Assembly: GCA_051294375.1 (NCBI GenBank)
Contig: CM119268.1
Coordinates: 23,964,349-24,028,348 of the forward strand
DNA length: 64,000 nt
Reading direction: 5' to 3'
Origin: Paraspadella gotoi
Lineage: Eukaryota; Chaetognatha
The notes under the pieces are model-generated. The model ran no database searches. It saw only the letters and a program-made list of their open reading frames with translations, and had not been told where the DNA came from. The position numbers were made by a program, and so were the translations under genes. Shown in pieces: positions 1-11,370 of the stretch (position 1 is the first letter of the stretch; each line of letters starts with the position of its first letter).

Positions 1-836
1 CTGCGCTGATAATTAAATCCAAAAATTATAAATATAGTAAACACGAAATTCTCTAAAGTTTAAATTTAAATTTAAAAAAATATTCACTTATAGTTAGTAT
101 AGAAAGATAATAATACAAACAAAATAATATTAACANNNNNNNNNNNNNNNNNNNNNNNNNNNNNNNNNNNNNNNNNNNNNNNNNNNNNNNNNNNNNNNNN
201 NNNNNNNNNNNNNNNNNNNNNNNNNNNNNNNNNNNNNNNNNNNNNNNNNNNNNNNNNNNNNNNNNNNNNNNNNNNNNNNNNNNNNNNNNNNNNNNNNNNN
301 NNNNNNNNNNNNNNNNNNNNNNNNNNNNNNNNNNNNNNNNNNNNNNNNNNNNNNNNNNNNNNNNNTGTTGTTTTTTTTCGATTTTTTTCTTCAAAATCGA
401 TTTTGCACAAAAGAAAAAGTTTGTTTTTCCCTCAATTGACAATTTCTTTTTGAGGACCGAGATTTAAGTTCGATACAAGGAATTCTTAACTACAGGGGAA
501 TCTAAGAGGTTGTCACACAAAAACATACAAATTATACAATTAATCAATCAATCAAGCAATCAATACATAAAGAAATATGTGAATTAATATATAAATAAAA
601 ATATCAACCATAGGATAATTATTATAATTAACAATTAAAGAAATAAGTTAATTGGTTTATTAAACAAAATAATTAATTAATTAACAAAATTGATCTATGG
701 AATTAACGTATTTTATTAATTTCACATTTCAGCTGAATTTCCTCCAGCTTGTAAAATGTTGTAGATTCTATTTTAAATTAATTATTTTAAATTAATTATT
801 TTTTCTCAATCAGTAAATTTTCTCTTTAAACAACAT
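1..836. other. AT-rich spacer, no gene seen
   Basis: Apart from the 136-365 gap this is AT-rich DNA with short ATTAATTA-type and AATCAATC-type runs. No open frame free of Ns and low complexity was found. Confidence 0.7.
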
Positions 837-841
837 TTGTT

Positions 842-936
842 CGTCGTCGTCGTCGTCGTCGTCGTCCTTGCCGTCTTTGTCGTTTTTCCTCCTCCTCCTC
901 CTCCTCCTCCTCCTCCTCCTCCTCCTACTCCTCTCT
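842..936. repeat. (GTC)n then (CTC)n microsatellites
   Basis: About eight GTC units are followed after a short spacer by about sixteen CTC units. Translation gives poly-Val and poly-Pro, which explains the open frame here. Confidence 0.95.
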
Positions 937-995
937 TCCCGGACAGGTGTGGCTTCTCAACCCAAATACAATTAAATGATTTCGCACTGGGTCAG

Positions 996-1180
996 TCAGT
1001 CTGTCAAGTCAGTCTGTCCAGTCAGTCGGTCAGTCTAACATTTAATATCTCTGTCAGTCAATGAGTCAGTCTAGTCAATCAATCAGTCTCTCAATCAGTC
1101 AATCAGTTGGGTCAGTCTCTCAGTCAGTCATTCAAGTCGGTCAGTCTTTCTCGTCAGTCAGTCTATCTCTCTACTCAGTC
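996..1180. repeat. Degenerate (GTCA/GTCT/GTCG)n array
   Basis: Tetranucleotide-periodic sequence of the form GTCAGTCAGTCTGTC, decayed towards both ends. It resembles the (GTCN)n arrays of family B elements elsewhere in the window, but no family B body is recognisable beside it. Confidence 0.8.
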
Positions 1181-1256
1181 GAATCTTAAACTAAAGAGAA
1201 GTTCACTCGTTTTCCCTCGATGGAAATCTTATCAAAAAGCAGGTGCAAGAGAGACT

Positions 1257-1694
1257 GTTGAGAAAGAGAGAGAGAAAGAAGAGAGAGAGTAGAGAGAGAG
1301 AGAGACGAGAGAGAGAGAGAGAGGGAGAGAGAGAGAGAGATTGAGAGAGAGAGTGCCAGAAGGTGCGAGAAGTGAGAGCACGAGAGGGTCCAGTCAAAGA
1401 CGGTGCACCTGGGATTCGAAAACGATTTTCAATTCCATATCAAGATATTGGACTTGACATGATTGACATGAGAAGAGAATAGAAGCGAGCGGCGACAGTG
1501 AGAGGAGAGAGAGAGAAGAAGAGAGAGAGAAAGAGAAAGAGAGAAGAGAGAGAGAAGAGGAGAGAGAGAGAAAGAGAGATAAGAGGAGAGAAAGGAAAGA
1601 GAGAGAGAGAGGAGGGAGAGAGAAAGAGAAAAGAGAGAGAGGAAGAGAGAAGAGAGAGGGAGGAGAGAAAGAGAAAGAGAGAGAGAGAGAGAGA
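1257..1694. repeat. (GA)n-rich blocks
   Basis: Two purine blocks (about 1257-1360 and 1498-1694) surround about 140 bp of mixed sequence. All open frames here are Arg/Glu or, on the other strand, Ser/Leu translations of the dinucleotide. Confidence 0.95.
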
Positions 1695-1950
1695 CCAAAC
1701 AGGACAGACGAATCTTGGGACACGACAAATACTAAAACATTGTCCAAAAGCGGGAAAGCGTAAAACATTTAAAGAAAAAAGTAATTATTGTTCTAAAAAG
1801 ATTATTTTCTCCTAATGAGCACAATTACATTCTCCCCGGTCAAATTAGAATTCATTAAGACTCAAAAATCCCTCCTGTTTAAAAATTCAATTTTCTGGAG
1901 ACGAAAAAGAGAGAGAAAATGAAATATAATTAAATTAGGCCATTTTTCAT

Positions 1951-1956
1951 TCTTTT

Positions 1957-2004
<48 letters not shown>

Positions 2005-2110
2005 TATTTATTTATTTCTTCTTTATTTCTTTCTTTATTTATTTCTTTTTTTTACTTCTGTCTTTCTTTCTTTCTAATTTTTATACATTTACTTTCTCTC
2101 TCTCTCTTGT
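1951..2110. repeat. (TTTC)n/(TTTA)n microsatellite
   Basis: Long TTTC run at 1951-2005, then mixed TTTA and TTTC units and a short CT run. Confidence 0.95.
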
Positions 2111-2567
2111 CTCGGTGATTGTTAAATGTTTTTTCTTAATTTTTACTTTTTTTCATTTTTCAACAGAAAAAAAATATAAAAAAGTTCCGTTGATGAAAAC
2201 CGATGATAATTATNNNNNNNNNNNNNNNNNNNNNNNNNNNNNNNNNNNNNNNNNNNNNNNNNNNNNNNNNNNNNNNNNNNNNNNNNNNNNNNNNNNNNNN
2301 NNNNNNNNNNNNNNNNNNNNNNNNNNNNNNNNNNNNNNNNNNNNNNNNNNNNNNNNNNNNNNNNNNNNNNNNNNNNNNNNNNNNNNNNNNNNNNNNNNNN
2401 NNNNNNNNNNNNNNNNNNNNNNNNNNNNNNNNNNNNNNNNNNNNNNNNNNNNNNNNNNNNNNNNNNNNNNNNNNNNNNNNNAGAGAGACATAAAGAGAGA
2501 AAAAGCAATACGTAGAGATAACTGAGTGTAAGAAAGCGACTTTGCTAACATATTAAGTTTGACAAAA

Positions 2568-2569
2568 AA

Positions 2570-2625
<56 letters not shown>

Positions 2626-2662
2626 GTGAATGAATGGATGAATGAATGAAAGAATGAAAGAA
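2568..2662. repeat. (AAAG)n and (GAAT)n microsatellites
   Basis: About fourteen AAAG units followed by several GAAT/GGAT units. Confidence 0.95.
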
Positions 2663-3519
2663 AAAAGAAAAAGTTCTGTCCCCAAATTTTTTTACCACTT
2701 TCCTCAGGTTTACTATAGTCTCACTTTGGCTTTTAGTTAGCCTTAAGTTGGCCCTAACTTTGGCCTCAGGTTGCTCTTACTTTGGCCTCAACTTCAATCG
2801 TTTTTCCGCCCGAAAGAAAAAAGANNNNNNNNNNNNNNNNNNNNNNNNNNNNNNNNNNNNNNNNNNNNNNNNNNNNNNNNNNNNNNNNNNNNNNNNNNNN
2901 NNNNNNNNNNNNNNNNNNNNNNNNNNNNNNNNNNNNNNNNNNNNNNNNNNNNNNNNNNNNNNNNNNNNNNNNNNNNNNNNNNNNNNNNNNNNNNNNNNNN
3001 NNNNNNNNNNNNNNNNNNNNNNNNNNNNNNNNNNNNNNNNNNNNNNNNNNNNNNNNNNNNNNNNNNNNNNNNNNNNNNNNNNNNNNNNNNNNNTTTTCCA
3101 CTCTCTCTCCCGCATGGCGTTCACACGTCGACGGAATAAAACGCTTTTTCCAACGAATCCACATCCTTTTTCTATTGTGTTGCAAAAACCCTTCGACCTG
3201 TCGTTGTTGTTGTTATTGTTTTTATAATCGTCGTCGTCGTCGTCGTTGTCGTCGTCGTCATTTTCTTTTTCCACTTCGACATTGTTACATTGTTGCCTTT
3301 TTTCTAATTCAGACGAAACTAAATATTGTAAATAGTTAAGGATTTGTTGGATTAGATAATAAGAGATTATAACAGATGATAATTATTAGTAAGCTAATTG
3401 GTCAATACCGATTCCGACCAATCATGATTCCATGATTCCAATTCTGCGGGATTCATCCGCCTTCGATTCGTTTTGCCTTTGGTTGGGTTGATTCTCCTAC
3501 GATGATAGTATAGTATTTT

Positions 3520-3710
3520 ATAGTATACTGGGAGTCAATAAACGAGACTGTGAGAGAGTCTTGATTGAAAGCTTGCAGGGACCTGCTATGTCATTATCTT
3601 GTAATAGTGATGGAGGCCTTAAACCATCAAAGCTTGTCCAAAGTCAGGGGCAAGATAGCTTATTTATAAAATGAATGTATAATTTTATATTGGTTATACG
3701 AATTTCCAAT
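3520..3710 (+). repeat. Dispersed family A copy
   Basis: Contains GAGACTGTGAGAGAGTCTTG, then GCAGGGACCTGCTATGTC, GGAGGCCTTAAACCATC, and the hallmark CAAAGTCAGGGGCAAGATAG followed by CTTATTTATAAAATGAATG. The same ordered blocks recur at 6146, 36630, 39490 (inverted), 49860 and 57558. The block GCAGGGACCTGC is a small perfect stem. No coding capacity. Confidence 0.8.
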
Positions 3711-4124
3711 AAGCAAGATTGATTTTAATATTTTTTAGACGAAACAACGCGCTATAAATATCGTTTCCATGGCAACGAATATTGNNNNNNNNNNNNNNNN
3801 NNNNNNNNNNNNNNNNNNNNNNNNNNNNNNNNNNNNNNNNNNNNNNNNNNNNNNNNNNNNNNNNNNNNNNNNNNNNNNNNNNNNNNNNNNNNNNNNNNNN
3901 NNNNNNNNNNNNNNNNNNNNNNNNNNNNNNNNNNNNNNNNNNNNNNNNNNNNNNNNNNNNNNNNNNNNNNNNNNNNNNNNNNNNNNNNNNNNNNNNNNNN
4001 NNNNNNNNNNNNNNNNNNNNNNNNNNNNNNNNNNNATCGAAGCCGACGGGAAAATATCTACGGGTGACGCATAAAGGAATCTCGATTGTAAAGTGAATTG
4101 AATGAGATACGTGAATAGTAGAGT

Positions 4125-4125
4125 A

Positions 4126-4164
<39 letters not shown>

Positions 4165-4172
4165 AGAGAGAG

Positions 4173-4227
<55 letters not shown>

Positions 4228-4319
4228 GAGAAGAGAGAAGAGAGGAAGCGTGACTGTAGCGAGGGGGAAGGGTCTGAAATAAAGAATTACTGGCGAGGTC
4301 AAAGGCGGACCTTCACAAT

Positions 4320-4357
<38 letters not shown>

Positions 4358-4358
4358 A
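4125..4358. repeat. (GA)n followed by (TCG)n
   Basis: Interrupted GA runs at 4125-4250 and about twelve TCG units at 4320-4357. Confidence 0.95.
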
Positions 4359-4414
4359 ACGAATTCAATTTTCGGTCTGTCTGTCTGTCTGTCGTTACCT
4401 ATCGCTTCTTTTTA

Positions 4415-4495
4415 CTTATGAAATTGGTACAACCAATATAAAAATTATCCATTCATTTAATAAATAAGCTATCTTGCCCCTGACTTTGGACAGGC
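4415..4495 (-). repeat. Family A fragment
   Basis: Reverse orientation: TTGGTACAACCAATATAAAA, TCATTTAATAAATAAGC and TATCTTGCCCCTGACTTTGG match the hallmark end of family A, here lacking the GGAGGCC half. Confidence 0.75.
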
Positions 4496-4499
4496 TATA

Positions 4500-5070
4500 T
4501 TTGAATATGTTCTTATTAATAAATATTTAAAAAAATATGCGATATAAATATGTAGAATCTACATATTACATTGTAGATACTTTGTGAATAAACAGTTTTG
4601 GTGCAGATTATTCTCTATTATTCTATTATTCCCTCTATTAAATTCACTATTTGGTCTCATGATCTTTAAAATATGCGGTATCATACAAATTAAAGTACTG
4701 AATCATACTCAATTATGATATACGCGTTTTACACAAGCTTAGTATGTATTTGCGTAGTCACTTATAAGAATAGTATTCTGACTAAAAATTTAATCCACCT
4801 AATTCATGTACATAATATATCATTTTTTCAATTATTTCTCAGCAGAAGATTGATCGTCATATATTATAAAATGCTTTTATACACTTATCGTTAAGTGATT
4901 TTTTTGTATGTAGAGAGAAAGAAATGTATAAAGTAATAAGTAATGGTATAAAAATAAATGAAATGATATCAATTATAGTTTGTGTTTTGACTTTTTTTTC
5001 AAATCTTTCGCGTCAAGTTTTTCTCAAACTGATTCTTTTTCAAGATTTCAAAATCATTTCAAGTTGAAAA
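4500..5070. other. AT-rich spacer, nothing recognised
   Basis: Mixed AT-rich sequence without an open frame, repeat unit or motif that I can defend. Confidence 0.6.
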
Positions 5071-5199
5071 AATGTTTAGTGGAATTTCCCTTTTATTTTC
5101 TTTTCTTTTCTTTTCTTTTCTTTTGTTCTTCTCTTTTTTTTCTACTGAACAAATAATCGTCGACAAGAGAAAAGAATTTTGTCTTCTGTCAAAGTCATC

Positions 5200-5640
<441 letters not shown>

Positions 5641-5805
5641 TTGTTTCCATGGCGACCGCATTTTTTCACTGACTTCGATTTTTTCACTTTTTTCTTCCAA
5701 ATCTTTTCTTTCTTTCTTTTTTTCTTTGTTTTTTCTTTATTTACATTTTTCTTCTCAGTTTCAAAGTCATTGATTTACTTTTTTCGCTTCCCACCGATTT
5801 TGACA

Positions 5806-5807
<2 letters not shown>

Positions 5808-5864
<57 letters not shown>

Positions 5865-5868
5865 TTAT
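5808..5868. repeat. (TTTC)n microsatellite
   Basis: About fifteen uninterrupted TTTC units. Confidence 0.95.
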
Positions 5869-6059
5869 TCTTTTATTTAACTCTTTTAATTTTCTTTTTA
5901 TTCTTTTTTTTTTGTTTACTTTTTGAGTTTAACTTTTTTCTTCTTTTTTTTTGGGGGGGGGGTTTGAAGAAAAAAAAAGGAAATAAAAGGAAAATGTTTT
6001 TTCGAGCCAAATTACACCTGATCAAAGAGAAAGAGAAAAAGAGAGAAGAATTTTGGGAA

Positions 6060-6145
6060 AATATTTATGGAAACATGACATAAGATAACATAACATAACA
6101 TGAGATAGCATAAAATAACACAACATTACATAACATAACATAGCC
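6060..6145. repeat. (ACATA)n pentanucleotide array
   Basis: Imperfect ACATA/ACATG units immediately upstream of the family A copy that begins at 6146. Confidence 0.85.
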
Positions 6146-6545
6146 TGTCTAAAGTCAGGGGCAAGACAGCCTATTTATTAAATGAATGGATAGATTGTAC
6201 CAATTTCATAAAATTCAGCTCCTTGTATTTTGATGCTAGTGCGGAGTTTCTGCTCTGTCATTATCTTGTAAGATGTAAGATGGAGGCCTTAAACCACAAT
6301 AAGAGGTCTAAAGTCATGTAAGGATATTGCGTGATTTTTACATTCATTGTACTTGTACCAATATCAAAAGATAAAAGGAAAATGGCCTTTCAATGTAATT
6401 AAAACAATTCATAGAAATATCATAGAACTTGATTGATAAAGAAGCCAGCTGCTCTGGGAGTGAAGGTGACTGTGAGAAAGTCTTGATGTTATGTTATCTT
6501 GTAAAAAGGATGGAGGACTAAAACCGTCAGAGCTTGCCTTAAGTT
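6146..6545 (+). repeat. Family A copy, internally rearranged
   Basis: 6146-6330 carries the hallmark TCTAAAGTCAGGGGCAAGA, then TTATTAAATGAATGG, ACCAATTTCATAAAA, CTTGTATTTTGATGCTAGTG, then jumps to GTCATTATCTTGTAAGATG and GGAGGCCTTAAACCAC. 6428-6545 holds the TTGATTGATAAAGAAGCCAG...CTCTGGGAGTGAA...GAGAAAGTCTTG portion. Compared with the 39490 copy, the two pieces together cover the whole unit. Confidence 0.75.
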
Positions 6546-6660
6546 AGATTAATTCTAATATTGTTTTTACTAATTTCATCTAATTTCATATAATTTTTTT
6601 TTAAAATAAGAAAATGTGTTTGGCTGAAAACTTTTTGTTCGGTTGTAAAAAGAGTTTTTA

Positions 6661-6689
6661 GTCGGATCTGCTTATCAGCAGATCCCGAC
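6661..6689. other. Hairpin with 12-13 bp arms
   Basis: GTCGGATCTGCT at 6661-6672 pairs with AGCAGATCCCGAC at 6677-6689 with one bulged base and a 4-nt loop (TATC). It sits just before the (GTCN)n array and core repeats and may mark the edge of that element. Confidence 0.8.
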
Positions 6690-7165
6690 TCTATAATTCA
6701 CTTTGTCGGTTCGTCGGTCCGCCCCCTTAATATTGTCGGGCATTCACTTACATCATGTCAGAACATCGAATTATGATAAATTATGCAAAAATACAATGTC
6801 CGTCCGTCCGTCTGTCTGTCCGTCCGTCCGAACGTCTGTCCGTCCGTCCGTCCTCCCACCTTAGCAAAAAACTCCAATTACTCGTGATTGGATGGATGGG
6901 ATTTGAATGAAATTTTGTATGTGGAGTAGGAAGTGTGTGATTGAAGCTGGATATGAAGTTTTCGATGGAATCGTCCAAGTGGAAATGAGTTTAAATTGAA
7001 AAAACAAAAAAATATATTTCACTATTGAACACCAATTGCTCATGAGTGGATGGGCAATTGACTTGAAATTTTGTATGCTGGGTAGTAAAGTGTGTGATTA
7101 AACTGGAAATCAAGTTTGATGGAATCGTTTAAGTGAAATGAGTTTAAATGAAAAAAAAAAAAAAA
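6690..7165. mobile_element. (GTCN)n plus two 158-bp core repeats (pearl/HINE-like)
   Basis: A tetranucleotide array of GTCCGTCCGTCTGTC type (about 6799-6853) is followed by two diverged tandem copies of an approximately 158-bp core at 6871-7020 and 7030-7165. Both share CCAATT(A/G), a GGATGGG segment, GAAATTTTGTATG, TAG(G/T)AA, GTGTGTGATT, ATGGAATCGT and AAATGAGTTTAAA. Known bivalve pearl elements and Helentron-associated non-autonomous elements combine a tetranucleotide microsatellite with roughly 160-bp tandem cores. The assignment is inference from this architecture; no transposase is present. Confidence 0.55.
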
Positions 7166-7177
7166 CAAACCTGTTTA

Positions 7178-7430
7178 ACTAATTGATTATGCTTCTTTTT
7201 CCTTTTATATTAAATGTAAATGCCAGGATGTATTTAATTAATTCAATCAAGTCAATCGTTATCGGCATTATTCTCATCGTCGTCATTGCTTTTGTCCTGT
7301 GTTAGTAACGAAAAGACCTAAAAAACAACAATTGGATCAAATATTTATTAATTAACTTGAATAATTTAATTATAATTAATTAATTAATAACGTGGGCAGA
7401 TCCGATATTGTTTGCTCAAACTTGTTAAAA
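7178..7430 (+). repeat. Inverted dispersed repeat, copy 1
   Basis: This stretch is the reverse complement of 27622-27970. Shared landmarks are TTATGCTTCTTTTTCC, AAATGTAAATGC, a CATTATT...CATCGTCGTCATTGCTT block, AACGAAAAGACCTAAAAA and GATATTGTTTGCTCAAAC. The partner is longer because of an expanded ATTGATTA microsatellite. Confidence 0.85.
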
Positions 7431-7594
7431 TTGTTCCTATCATTTCTTAATAATATTGTCACAAGTTTATCACATAATTAAAACCATTTGAGAGGTGATT
7501 CTAATCACGAGTTGATCAATTATCATCTCAACTCCAGAATTTTTTTCTCTTTTATTATCTTCTTATTTCAATTTTATTTCGATATCTGGATCAA

Positions 7595-7596
<2 letters not shown>

Positions 7597-7640
<44 letters not shown>
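7597..7640. repeat. (CT)n microsatellite
   Basis: About twenty uninterrupted CT units. A similar (CT)n lies at 8196-8234. Confidence 0.95.
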
Positions 7641-7643
<3 letters not shown>

Positions 7644-7857
7644 TCTATATCTCTCTCTTTTTCTCTCACTCACGTCCTCTTAGTTTGCTCATTGCAGTTT
7701 GCGTTAGCGATTCTCTTGTTTGCTTCTTTTTTTTCCTTTTCTGCAAATCGTTTTCGACAGTATTGCAGCTTTCGTCTCTTTGTGTTGCAAGGTTTTTCAC
7801 TGGCCGATAAATTGGAACTGTTTCATTTGCTTTGTTTTTAATTATCAAATTAGAAAA

Positions 7858-8080
7858 CTACAATTTTTGCCATATTTTGCCCAGAATATTTTTCTCGCCA
7901 TTTTTTTTATTTTTTGCCAATTGTTTCCATTTTTTTCCATTCTTGCCATTATTTTTATTTTTTTTTATTTTTTGTCTTTTTTCATTATTAATTTATTTCA
8001 TATTTTTGGCCATATTTTGCCATTCTTGCCATTATTGCCATTTTTGCCAGACTTGCCATTATTTTTATTTTTGCAGGCTT
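7858..8080. repeat. T-rich TTGCCATT minisatellite
   Basis: At least twelve TTGCCA or GCCATT cores separated by T-rich spacers of variable length. Encoded frames are Phe/Leu-rich and not protein-like. Confidence 0.75.
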
Positions 8081-8197
8081 GACATCTTTTTTTCTGACTT
8101 TGACTAAATTTCTTTCTCTTTTGCCACATTTTTGTTTTATTTTGTTGTCAAATTCAGTTTATGTTGAAATCGAGCGAAAAAAAAGCCATTGAACACT

Positions 8198-8236
<39 letters not shown>

Positions 8237-8249
8237 CTCGAAATACTTA

Positions 8250-8950
8250 ATCATTCGGTCAGTCGATTGGGTAGTCGGTCAGTCTGTCAATTTGTCAGTC
8301 GGTCGATCTGTCTGTCTGTCGATTGATCAGTTGGTCCCTTGTCGGTCGGTCCGTCGATTGGTCAGTTGTTCAGTGGGTCAGTCGGTCGGTCTGTTGATGG
8401 ATCAGTTGGTCGGTATGTCAGTCTGTCAATTGGTCAGTCGTCAGCTGGTCATCGCTGGTTAGTTGGTCAGCCGTTGTTTATCTGTTGGTTGGTCAGTGGG
8501 TTGGTCGGTCATTGGTCAGTCGGTCAGTTGATTTGTCAGTCGGTCGGTCATTGGTCAGTGAGTCAGTTGGTCATCGGCAGGTTGGTCTGTTGGTCTGTCA
8601 GTTGGTCTGTCAGTTGGTTGCTCAGTTGATTAGTTGGTCGGTCATCAGTTGGTCGTCTGTTGGTCGGTTGGTCATTGGTTGGTCGGTCCATCTGTCCATT
8701 GGTCTGTCCCACTTTAGTTTAACTCGTCCACTTTATTCTTCTTTTGTCATTTTTGATGAGAACCTGGAATCTAAGCAACGACTAACGCCACCTTTGGTTT
8801 TTTAAATAAATCGTAAAAAGAATAAAAGACGGAAATCCGATGCAAATATTAGTTGAATTCTAATTGGGAGTCACGTGATAACCTGGAAATACACGTGATA
8901 CGACTGTCACTGCGACGAAACACATTTGAAATACTTTTCTTTTTTCTTGT
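8250..8950 (+). repeat. Family B element with long (GTCN)n array
   Basis: About 460 bp of GTCGGTCAGTCTGTC-type tetranucleotide repeat ends at GTCTGTCCCACTTTA, followed by a body with ACCTGGAATCTAAG, CGACTAACGCCACCTTTGG, AATAAAAGACGGAAAT and finally TGTCACTGCGACGAAACACA. The same order of blocks is seen at 51240 and 58930 and inverted at 11356, 48790 and 56545. The open frame reading SVGRSVG-like residues is just the 4-bp repeat read in triplets. Confidence 0.75.
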
Positions 8951-9159
8951 TGTTTTATTATTCATTTTGTATTGTGGTCTTATTTCATTTTACTTATTTT
9001 TTTTCTTTAACACATTTTTTTTTCTGTTCCTTACTTTATAGTTCTAACTTTATTACTTCATTAGTTAAAATAATTTTTATTAGTTTTATTACTTTTATAC
9101 TCTTTACTTCTCGATCTTCATTCTTTATAAATAGAGAAAGAGGTTTTTGAAATTTAAGA

Positions 9160-9225
9160 CAGCAGAGGCGGCGGCGGCAGCAGCAGCGGCGGCGGCGGCG
9201 GCGGCGGCGGCGACGGCACGGCGAC
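9160..9225. repeat. (GCG/GCA)n GC-rich tract
   Basis: GCG and GCA units, a GC island in otherwise AT-rich DNA. No frame around it looks like a gene. Confidence 0.9.
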
Positions 9226-10561
9226 CCGGCGACCGCAATCATCCCTTTTTTTGATGACCCAAATGATAAAATCTTTTACCTTCACTTTTCTCACAGAAGT
9301 AAAGATTTCACTGAGATTTTGGTTTTCTCTCTCTCTCACTTTNNNNNNNNNNNNNNNNNNNNNNNNNNNNNNNNNNNNNNNNNNNNNNNNNNNNNNNNNN
9401 NNNNNNNNNNNNNNNNNNNNNNNNNNNNNNNNNNNNNNNNNNNNNNNNNNNNNNNNNNNNNNNNNNNNNNNNNNNNNNNNNNNNNNNNNNNNNNNNNNNN
9501 NNNNNNNNNNNNNNNNNNNNNNNNNNNNNNNNNNNNNNNNNNNNNNNNNNNNNNNNNNNNNNNNNNNNNNNNNNNNNNNNNNNNNNNNNNNNNNNNNNNN
9601 NNNNNNNNTCTCTCTCTCTCCAGTGTTTTTTACTTTCCTCTGTTGAGATTTCCTTTTCTTTTCTTTCCCTTTTGTTGCTCCTTTGGTTGTCAACTGAGGA
9701 ACAGAAATTACCAGTTAAGTGACGGAGAAAATTNNNNNNNNNNNNNNNNNNNNNNNNNNNNNNNNNNNNNNNNNNNNNNNNNNNNNNNNNNNNNNNNNNN
9801 NNNNNNNNNNNNNNNNNNNNNNNNNNNNNNNNNNNNNNNNNNNNNNNNNNNNNNNNNNNNNNNNNNNNNNNNNNNNNNNNNNNNNNNNNNNNNNNNNNNN
9901 NNNNNNNNNNNNNNNNNNNNNNNNNNNNNNNNNNNNNNNNNNNNNNNNNNNNNNNNNNNNNNNNNNNNNNNNNNNNNNNNNNNNNNNNNNNNNNNNNNNN
10001 NNNNNNNNNNNNNNNNNNNNNNNNNNNNNNNNNNNNNAGAGAGAGAGAGAGAGAGAGAGAAAAAACAAGTGACGAGTTCTTCTTTAAAAACTAAATGAAA
10101 ATAAAAAAGAAAAACTAAAAAAAGTAAAATTATAAAAAGGGCAGCGCGTGATCCGAACCGAGAGAGAGACAGAGACAGACCCGAATGGNNNNNNNNNNNN
10201 NNNNNNNNNNNNNNNNNNNNNNNNNNNNNNNNNNNNNNNNNNNNNNNNNNNNNNNNNNNNNNNNNNNNNNNNNNNNNNNNNNNNNNNNNNNNNNNNNNNN
10301 NNNNNNNNNNNNNNNNNNNNNNNNNNNNNNNNNNNNNNNNNNNNNNNNNNNNNNNNNNNNNNNNNNNNNNNNNNNNNNNNNNNNNNNNNNNNNNNNNNNN
10401 NNNNNNNNNNNNNNNNNNNNNNNNNNNNNNNNNNNNNNNNNNNNNNNNNNNNNNNNNNATATATACTTTATAATAGTTAGGAGCTAAATCATTTTAAAAA
10501 TTGATCAAATAACCCAAAATTCTATGCCACTTATGCCACTTATGCTTTAGTTATTTTTACC

Positions 10562-10690
10562 GAGAGGAAAGGAACCTCAAATCTAAGCGACTGCTAGCGC
10601 CACCTTTGGCAGTGCGTGTCGAACAAACACGGAAATACATGTGATAAGAAAATCACTGTAACGCAAAACACATTGGAATTTCCCTTCTTG
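10562..10690 (+). repeat. Family B fragment (3' half)
   Basis: Has AACCTCAAATCTAAGCGACT, GCTAGCGCCACCTTTGG, ACGGAAATACATGTGATAAG and ATCACTGTAACGCAAAACAC followed by ATTGGAATTTCCCTTCTTG, but no (GTCN)n array. Confidence 0.75.
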
Positions 10691-10839
10691 TTTTTATGTT
10701 CCTCTTTCTTTTTCTCTTCTTTTTCTCTTTCTTTTTCTTTTTTTTTCTCTTTCTTTTTCTCTTCTCTCACTTCAGTCTCTTCCAGTCTGAACAGCAAAAG
10801 TCACGTCATTTAATCTTCTTCACTTGACATTAAATTTAA

Positions 10840-10951
10840 TCACGTGACGGAAAACAACTAATCACGTGACTGACGAGAATTAATCACGTGACTTTGTGAT
10901 GAGGAGATTTAAACCTGTTATCACGTGACCCCATGAGTTTGGGTCACGTGA
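10840..10951. promoter_or_regulatory. Phased array of five TCACGTGA palindromes
   Basis: TCACGTGA begins at 10840, 10862, 10884, 10921 and 10944, so spacings are 22, 22, 37 and 23 bp, close to two helical turns. GTCACGTGAC-like sites are the known E-box/CLEAR type bound by bHLH-zip factors of the MITF/TFE, USF and Myc groups. The array may equally be a 22-bp minisatellite that happens to carry the motif. An ATG-initiated GC-balanced ORF starts within it at 10933. Confidence 0.5.
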
Positions 10952-11370
10952 TGTCAGCCCGAGGTCGAGCGATGGATTCCATCGGCGCCGATCTGAGGTC
11001 AAAAGGAAAACTCCGTCTGCAAAAGGGACTTTTCTTATTTTTCCTCTCTATTTTCTGGCCTCTCTTTTATATCTTCTCTCCTTTCTCTTTTCTATCCTCT
11101 CTCTTTTCTCTCCTCTCTCTTCTCTCTTTTTTCCTTTCTTCTCTCTCTTTTTTTTATCCTCTCTCCTCTCTCCTCTTCTTTCCTTTTTTGTGTTTCCTTT
11201 CTCCTCTCTCTTTTCTCTCCTCTCTCCTCTCTCTTTTCTCTCCTCTCTCCTCTCTTTTCTTTTCTTTCCTCTCTCTCTTCTTTTTATCCTCTCTTTTCTT
11301 TCCTCTTCTTTCCTTTTTTTTGTCTTTCCTTTCTCCTCTCTCTTATTCATTCAATAAACAAGAACGGTGA
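10933..11370 (+). CDS. Possible first coding exon below the E-box array
   Basis: An ATG at 10933 (second in-frame ATG at 10972) opens about 35 codons of ordinary composition: MSLGHVMSARGRAMDSIGAD, then a Lys/Arg-rich stretch. After about 11037 the frame enters a 300-bp CT tract and becomes Ser/Leu/Phe-rich, so only the first part could be real, with a splice site before the tract. No domain is recognised and nothing proves expression. Confidence 0.15.
   Translation: MSLGHVMSARGRAMDSIGADLRSKGKLRLQKGLFLFFLSIFWPLFYIFSPFSFLSSLFSLLSLLSFFLSSLSFFYPLSSLLFFPFLCFLSPLSFLSSLLSLFSPLSSLFFSFLSLFFLSSLFFPLLSFFLSFLSPLSYSFNKQER
11040..11345. repeat. Imperfect CT/TTC polypyrimidine tract
   Basis: About 300 bp of TCTCTCCTCTC and CTTTCC units without purine interruptions longer than a few bases. 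Confidence 0.95.

Noticed and set aside
8339-8805. Ser-Val-Gly-Arg repeat proteins
   Set aside because: A 4-bp repeat read in triplets gives a 12-bp, 4-residue pattern in all three frames; it belongs to family B.
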